A DNA stretch of 64,000 nucleotides from Saccharomycopsis crataegensis (lineage: Eukaryota; Ascomycota; Saccharomycetes; Ascoideales; Saccharomycopsidaceae). The position numbers and the translations under genes are program-made. Location of the stretch: positions 1,364,001 through 1,428,000 of the forward strand of contig NW_027043838.1 of NCBI RefSeq assembly GCF_037102585.1, read 5' to 3'. Shown in pieces: positions 58,210 to 64,000 of this stretch. Positions within the stretch are counted from its first letter, which is position 1. Each line of letters begins with the position of its first letter. The notes beneath the pieces were generated by a model. It was not told the DNA's origin, ran no database searches, and saw only the letters and a program-made list of their open reading frames with translations.

Positions 58210-60365
58210 TTTATCTAACTGAGAAATTTAAAACCTTTTGAATATTTTTAGTGGAGACAGATCATAGAATATTCAAGCACATTGAAATGGAAGAGTGATT
58301 CTCAATTACCACCGTTGTATTTATTCTTGGCGCAACCTTCAATAGATCAAAATGATACAAGGAAACAAAAGAAAAGGATAAGCCGTTCTTGAAAGTTTAT
58401 AGAATACCGAAATGAGTGCCCTGGTGATGCACTGCTATTCTTTCTCACGTGATTTAGATAAGAAGGTGGTGAGGACTTGCTTTTGATTATATATATAATA
58501 TATAATATTTATAATCAACTAATGCTTTTGATAAACGGAAATGACCAAATTATTGCTTCATGACACATGCATATATATTGAGAAGAGTGGCTCTGAATCC
58601 TTCGAAGGATAGGTATCCCCAGGTATAGTATCTACATAGCGCAATTGCGCTTAATTTCCAATTGATAGTATTTACTGACTCTTTTGATAACGCTGGCATT
58701 ATAATAAATGAATGGTAAACCATATAAAATCCGAATATCTTATTGATTGTGATTGTGTATTGAAAATTTGTATTGGTGGAACTTATCTTCGAATCTCAAT
58801 ACTATTTTCAAATTCCCTTCGACTACTTTCCTTTAAAACTCTGGATAGTTTCAATTGATTATTATTCCATATTTTAACAGTATTTATGGATGTACTACAA
58901 AAACTTATTGAGATTTCTACTGGATAAAGTGACACAAAAAGTGGGAGAACTATATGAGCCAAAAATTTTTGAGAAAAGTGCAAAAAACAATCATCGGGAA
59001 GTGTCGAAAAATGAGTGGAAAAAGAAGAAGTGTCAAATAGTGGATTTAATAAATTTCAACATATGAATTAAAACAATTTCTTTAAAACAAAATTGGCTGC
59101 TCATTAATAATGTATATATATTTCCAATACAATAGTAATACTCGGGAATTATAAAATAGCGTTTAAGAAGTTTATCAAGTAGAGAAAATTAGAAAGAACA
59201 TTTTTATCAAGAACAGTTAGTGCTGCTCCATTTTTCCAACCTCGGTTACTCTCTTATTTCCTATCATTCTCTCAAGATACTTGTCTTAATCTCTGCTTTG
59301 ATTATTTGTGTTGACCTTTCTGTTAATTTTTCTTATTATTTCCTATTTTATCCAACTGTTTTTGTCTCCACTGTTTACTTAACATTTTTAGAAAGATGTG
59401 TCGAATAAATTTAACAAAAAAAAAATATATTTCAGATCCATGAAATTAGGTATCTATCGGTTGAATTTTTTTTGAGTTTAAAATAATGAGGAAAGGTTGA
59501 AAAGTGATAAGCTGGTTGCTATAATTCCCAGGTCGAATTGTTTCCACTATTATCTGCATTTTAGAACTGCATTGATCAGCAGAGGAAAAAGAGAAGAAGA
59601 AGAATAATAATAATAATAATAATAATAGTAATAGTAATAATAATAGTAAAATAACACAGTAACTGGAAATTAAAATGCTACTTGAAATTATAATGATCTT
59701 ACCTCACAATTGTAGCTCACTTGAATATGTTGATGTAATGTCATGCTGCGAATATGCAACCTCCAGATGAGAGCTGAAATCTATCAACATTCTATACAGC
59801 ATATCTATCAGTGTATCCTGGAAACGAAAATATATCAAATAGAATAATATCATTGCGCAAAAGTGATTGAGTAAGAATAAGATGAAAAGAATGGCACTTC
59901 CCTACTCTTCCATATGTAGAAAAGAACCTTACAAGGTTGGGAAGTCACCTTATGCTATAAATATTTTCTCCGCGCTCATGACACACCATTTTCACTATTG
60001 TTATTTGTCTTCTTTTATTTATTTTCGTTCCCCCAAATAAATGCAATTTTTTTAATTTGATCATATTCCTAAAGATAGAATCACTTCATATATCTGATTC
60101 TCGAAAGATTGATATCGTTAGACCGAGTACAGTATCTTGATTGGTTCAGATCCATCTGGCTACCCGACTTAATTCTTGCAACAGGTAACCCAACGTATCA
60201 GCGTGACCTGGAAATCTCTGTTGTATTCCTGTGCCTCTCGAAAAATTGGCTTATCATTAAAAGGCTATTATACCAATTGGTGTAAAATATCAATACAATT
60301 TCTCCCCTATTTTTTTTTTTTCTATCTCTTTCTTGGTTTTGATTTAAATTCTTCCCATTATATCC
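58210..60365. other. 2.2-kb gene-poor divergent region upstream of IML2
   Basis: The longest gap in the window. It holds a CACGTG at 58446-58451, TA-rich sequence (about 58489-58512), and an (ATA)n tract with GTA interruptions (59604-59650). The only longer frame (59220-59408, plus strand) lacks an ATG and is simply hydrophobic. I could not identify a tRNA, snRNA or snoRNA, but a regulatory RNA or long leader cannot be excluded. Confidence 0.5.
59604..59650. repeat. (ATA)n microsatellite with GTA variants
   Basis: About fifteen triplets, mostly ATA with a few GTA, in the long gap upstream of IML2. Confidence 0.8.
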
Positions 60366-62840
60366 ATGCTTCGTGCTCTTGGGCTCAGGAAAGCTGAAAG
60401 CAGCGCCAATTTAGCTGGGGCCGCTGCCAAGCAGGCTGATGAAAACGTCAATGTCATTCTTGAGGAATTTCATGATTTCGAGTTAACTCTCCAAGCTATG
60501 GACTATGTTCTTGATGATCAGTCTGCAAAAGGTGTTCAAATCATTAATAATGCAATTAAGGAAAAAGGCCGCCTCCCAATCTTTGTTCTTGGGTTGGGTG
60601 TGATCGAATTCATTGAAGCCACGTTAGGGTTTGAAGTAGAAACCATGAACCGTGCCAAAACCACCCTCACTGAAGCTGAAGCATTGTCAACTAAAATGAA
60701 AAATCATCACGAAAGATCAGAAATTAGAACTAGTTCCATATACCCCCCAGGAACTGAGTACGCAGTGACATCCGCTGAGTCAAATCTCCTTGTGGCATTA
60801 ATTATGTTGTTAAGTGAGAACGTCATCGAGTCTGCCAAAGCGCTATACAGATTGCGAAAGGCATACCACACATTAGATGATATCAACAAATCTATACAGC
60901 AGCACAACAGAAAGAGAGCATTATTAAGCAAACAAAATGCCTCAGTGCCAAATTTATCGGGATCCATGAATGCTTCAAAATCCACCTTGACTTCCTTTTC
61001 CGACCTTAGCTTGAGCAATAATGAGTTGACTCTCAAAGAAGAAACTCACAAAGAAGATTGTTTTGCACATGTTCCAGTGAAATTATCAAGTAAACAAAGA
61101 AGCGATATCAAGATTTTGAAGATGGCAGAGAAAATCTATCAACTAAAAAAATCACGCTTCGTTGGCTCAAATATTGGGAACTCCCCAGCCAGTGATAGAC
61201 ACAGAACGGAAATTGGTTATTCTTCAAATTCGCTTTCTGACAATGAGTCTAATACCTCAGATTTTGTGGATGCTGAGGAGGATGTCCCAATCAATACAGA
61301 AACTACAACAGATGCAATCGATTTACAAGCAGAGCTTTTGGGTAAGCTTGATAGTTTCACTATTGATGAGTTCATCCACTCTGGTGTCAATTTGTGTTTT
61401 GGTATCCTTCAAGTGGTTCTTCTGTTAATTCCACCAGCTATTGGCCGTGTTTTATCTATCGTTGGGTTTAAAGGATCTCGCGAAAATGGTCTTCAAATGC
61501 TTTGGGATGCCACTCGTGAACGTAACATTCATGGAGGAATTGCTACCTTGGGATTACTAGTATTCTACGATGGTCCGTTCCAGTTTACTGATAACGATTT
61601 TGATATCCCAACTATTGAGGGTGATTATGGTGGCAATGACAGTATTCAACATGTTCAATCACGCGCCCTCGACCAAACTGGAAAAGCCACTTTACTTCAT
61701 CCTGGACATAAATTAGAGGTTGCCTTGTTACGTGGGCGCGCTTATTTCCCAAATTCTTCTCTTTGGTTGCTACAAGAAGGCCGTATGCTTGCTGGCCAAG
61801 GTAAGCTACACGAAGCAGTGGCACTTATGGACTCGGCCACCGACGGAACATCCAAGGAAATTGAAATGAAACAGTTGAAAGCTTTGCTTATGTTTGATAA
61901 GGCTATGATTCTCGTTTATATACATCATTATGAAAGAGCTGCAGAACATTTTCTTATGATTTTAAATCTTAATTCTTGGTCCCATGGTTTATACACATAT
62001 ATGGCCGCCTGCTGTTACTTGGAATGCTATCGTATGTGTCGTCTTGGTATTTATCCATTAAAAGATGGTGAATCTAATGAAAAGAAACAAGAGGAGTTTA
62101 AAAAATTGGCGGAAAAATATCTTTTGAAAGCCCCTAGTTATCTTGAAGGGGCCAAAAAGGGATTCTTCCAGAGTAAGCAAATGCCAATGGACCGTTATTT
62201 CATGCGGAAAGTTGCCGGTATTAAAAAGATGCACGCGAATTATCCTGATTTGGATCTCGTTGATTGTGTGGGCACATCTCTAGCCCACGAATTATGTTAT
62301 TTCTGGAATGCTTTCAACCGTATGGATGCTGAAAACTTGGAACTCTCATTGAAATTATTGGGTTATAGTGCCGATGTCGGATCAGAGTATTCAATAAACA
62401 CCGAAGAAACAAACTATGCAAAAATTAAGGAAACTGAGCAACAATCCATGTTACGTTACTTTTTACAAACTTTAACATTACGTCGTCTAGGAAAAGTTGC
62501 AGAAGGTACTATAATCTTGGATCAATATGTCATAAATGATAAGATTCTTATATTTGAAGTGACTGACAGTGCTGGAGGCGCTAGTTCTATTAAATCAAAA
62601 TCTCAAACTTTGAACAGTTCTATTCCATCTCGTTATGTGAAACGTACTGATGATCCTTGGTTGTATCCAACAGCATTGTATGAGAGAGCTATTTTCTGTT
62701 GGAAAACAAAAGGTATGGAAGGTATCGATGAGGTCAAGGAATGGCTACAGAAGGCTCTTAATTATGCGGATGATTATGAATTGAGCGCTCGTACTGGGAT
62801 GCATATTAAGGCGGCCATGGATCGGTTGGATGGATACTAA
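60366..62840 (+). CDS. IML2: Iml2 / TTC39-family protein
   Basis: Iml2 family (TTC39-related TPR proteins); in yeast it localises to mitochondria and lipid droplets and is linked to clearance of inclusion bodies. 824 aa from the ATG at 60366 (yeast Iml2 731 aa). Landmarks: FELTLQAMDYVLDDQSAKGV, GVIEFIEATLGFEVETMNRA, a Ser/Asn-rich disordered insert (about 180-310), then CFGILQVVLLLIPPAIGRVL (about 343-362) and SIVGFKGSRENGLQMLWDAT, the family signature. Helical TPR-like repeats fill the C-terminal half (SLWLLQEGRMLAGQGKLHEA, HGLYTYMAACCYLECYR). It is convergent with MIC60. Confidence 0.9.
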   Translation: MLRALGLRKAESSANLAGAAAKQADENVNVILEEFHDFELTLQAMDYVLDDQSAKGVQIINNAIKEKGRLPIFVLGLGVIEFIEATLGFEVETMNRAKTTLTEAEALSTKMKNHHERSEIRTSSIYPPGTEYAVTSAESNLLVALIMLLSENVIESAKALYRLRKAYHTLDDINKSIQQHNRKRALLSKQNASVPNLSGSMNASKSTLTSFSDLSLSNNELTLKEETHKEDCFAHVPVKLSSKQRSDIKILKMAEKIYQLKKSRFVGSNIGNSPASDRHRTEIGYSSNSLSDNESNTSDFVDAEEDVPINTETTTDAIDLQAELLGKLDSFTIDEFIHSGVNLCFGILQVVLLLIPPAIGRVLSIVGFKGSRENGLQMLWDATRERNIHGGIATLGLLVFYDGPFQFTDNDFDIPTIEGDYGGNDSIQHVQSRALDQTGKATLLHPGHKLEVALLRGRAYFPNSSLWLLQEGRMLAGQGKLHEAVALMDSATDGTSKEIEMKQLKALLMFDKAMILVYIHHYERAAEHFLMILNLNSWSHGLYTYMAACCYLECYRMCRLGIYPLKDGESNEKKQEEFKKLAEKYLLKAPSYLEGAKKGFFQSKQMPMDRYFMRKVAGIKKMHANYPDLDLVDCVGTSLAHELCYFWNAFNRMDAENLELSLKLLGYSADVGSEYSINTEETNYAKIKETEQQSMLRYFLQTLTLRRLGKVAEGTIILDQYVINDKILIFEVTDSAGGASSIKSKSQTLNSSIPSRYVKRTDDPWLYPTALYERAIFCWKTKGMEGIDEVKEWLQKALNYADDYELSARTGMHIKAAMDRLDGY

Positions 62841-63206
62841 TATTGAGATCACAATACTAGATACTATGGAAAAATAGTACTTCAGGAATCTTGGACCGAC
62901 AAAAACCAAATAATAAATAATAAAATTCTTTACTTCTGTGAATACTTGCTATTAGTGGATTTCTTTGGATTTTTTGTCTCATATTTTTTTTTTCTGTTTA
63001 TATTACCCTTTTGCTAGTTTTTCAATTTATTCAATATCAGACTTCATCTTTTATCTCTTATAGCATTAAATATATTATACTTATATCTACATTGAAACTA
63101 GGCAAAAAAAAGGTAAAGATAACGATGTATATTAGTAAACAAGGAATTTTTTCAAAAAAAAACTACAGTACTCTGCAATAATATGCATTGCTTTTCAATA
63201 ATATAT
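62841..63206. other. Convergent intergenic region IML2/MIC60
   Basis: 366 bases of A/T-rich 3'-flank sequence with T-runs near 62985 and A-runs near 63155. No gene seen. Confidence 0.55.
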
Positions 63207-64000
63207 TTAGTAAGAGTATTTGATTTCAGTCTCAAGCAAGTCAACCAAAAACTCAAGTTCCAATTTCTTTCTAGCTTCAATCAACCAATCATTACTCAAC
63301 TTTCTACCCCATCCCTTGAGGCTTGACACGGTTTCAATGGCATCATCCAAATCCCCGTTAGATAATTTGTAGTTAACTCTGGATATAACAGATTCAATGT
63401 CATTACCAACTAGGTTGCCATCTACGAGTGGCTTATCTTCACTGTCAATGTGGGTTGGGACATTACCTTGTTTAGAAATGAGGAAGTAGCTGAAGAATCT
63501 AGCAGACAAGTGACCTAACAAACCAGCGTTTGGTGGCAAGAGGGAGGCAGAACGAAGCTCTGGAACCAAAAGATTCCAACGTTGGATCAATTGGGCATTA
63601 GAAAGAAGACCGGTGGTACGAATACTTTCAGTTGGAATAGATTGAATGGTGGTAGAAACCAAATCATCTGGGGTAGATTTAGTGAGTTCAACAAGTTTGG
63701 AAATTTCTTCAAGGATTTTGGCACCGTCCAATTCGGTCAAGTTGTTTTGATAAGTTTCAGAGTTGAAGACAAGTTTTTTCAAATTACTCAAAGTAACAGT
63801 CAATTCATTGTATTTAGTAAACTTTTCGAAGTTCTTGAAGATTTCGACTTCGAAATTTTCCAAGATCTTAACTTTTTCATATAAGGCGTTCAAGTTCTTT
63901 AATTTACCGTCTCTTTCCATTTCAATGCTCTCGGTCAAATTCTGAGAAAATTCATTCAATTGTTGGATTTGGACGGCCTTCAATTTGTTTTCGTATTCCA
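63207..64000 (-). CDS. MIC60: Mic60/mitofilin, C-terminal part, 5' end beyond the window
   Basis: MICOS subunit that shapes crista junctions in the mitochondrial inner membrane. Only the C-terminal approximately 263 residues are present; the frame continues off the right edge. The visible part starts in the coiled coil (YENKLKAVQIQQLNEFSQNL) and contains the conserved mitofilin domain: LSARFFSYFLISKQGNVPTH, ESVISRVNYKLSNGDLDDAI, ETVSSLKGWGRKLSNDWLIE and ARKKLELEFLVDLLETEIKY, the last helix of the family. The real start is not in the window. Confidence 0.95.
   Translation of the reverse strand, partial: EYENKLKAVQIQQLNEFSQNLTESIEMERDGKLKNLNALYEKVKILENFEVEIFKNFEKFTKYNELTVTLSNLKKLVFNSETYQNNLTELDGAKILEEISKLVELTKSTPDDLVSTTIQSIPTESIRTTGLLSNAQLIQRWNLLVPELRSASLLPPNAGLLGHLSARFFSYFLISKQGNVPTHIDSEDKPLVDGNLVGNDIESVISRVNYKLSNGDLDDAIETVSSLKGWGRKLSNDWLIEARKKLELEFLVDLLETEIKYSY

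Noticed and set aside
59220-59408. 62-codon hydrophobic frame
   Set aside because: Begins with GTG, has T-rich composition only, and shows no conserved pattern.

Overview
The window is a compact, AT-rich, gene-dense stretch of a budding-yeast nuclear genome (Saccharomycotina). Nearly all genes are intronless, homologues of known Saccharomyces/Candida genes are recognisable end to end, and intergenic DNA is full of poly(A/T) tracts and short microsatellites. In-frame CTG codons are scarce. The two I placed on alignments recalled from memory (RFA1 codon 71, MYO5 codon 243) sit where relatives carry small or polar residues rather than Leu. I therefore infer a CTG-Ser clade yeast (Candida/Debaryomyces-like), with moderate confidence. 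I saw no rRNA, tRNA, CRISPR array, retroelement or virus-like element.

Left part (1-16 kb): ENP2 (5' end cut by the window edge), RFA1, PRP38, YAF9 (with a short first exon and a 204-nt intron), an orphan membrane-protein gene, SKI3 and an IFRD-family gene. RFA1 has MCB- and SCB-like boxes in its promoter. Middle (16-35 kb): a decayed PIF/Harbinger DNA transposon with a second decayed reading frame facing it, then GDB1, PNC1 (with a partial duplication of its 3' end), NDC1, a NudE/NDL1 homologue, a multi-LIM protein resembling the N-terminal part of Lrg1 but without RhoGAP, the mitochondrial atypical kinase CQD2/MCP2, and a DUF2415/WD-like gene.

Right part (35-64 kb): two low-complexity orphan proteins, SEN2, a small putative GPI protein, the class I myosin MYO5, a LIM + DH-PH RhoGEF-like gene, GSH2, a hamartin (TSC1)-like gene, a 125-aa orphan, IML2, and the C-terminal part of MIC60 running off the right edge.

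The genes are mostly unrelated housekeeping functions: ribosome biogenesis (ENP2), DNA replication (RFA1), splicing (PRP38), chromatin (YAF9), RNA decay (SKI3), tRNA splicing (SEN2), glycogen breakdown (GDB1), NAD salvage (PNC1), glutathione synthesis (GSH2) and mitochondrial membranes (CQD2, MIC60). One neighbourhood with a possible common theme is MYO5 beside the LIM-RhoGEF gene, since both would act on cortical actin and polarity. The observations I rate highest are an acidic residue at the normally phosphorylatable TEDS site of the myosin, the LIM/DH-PH combination, the YAF9 mini-exon, the transposon relic with its opposing decayed frame, and the PNC1 tail duplication.
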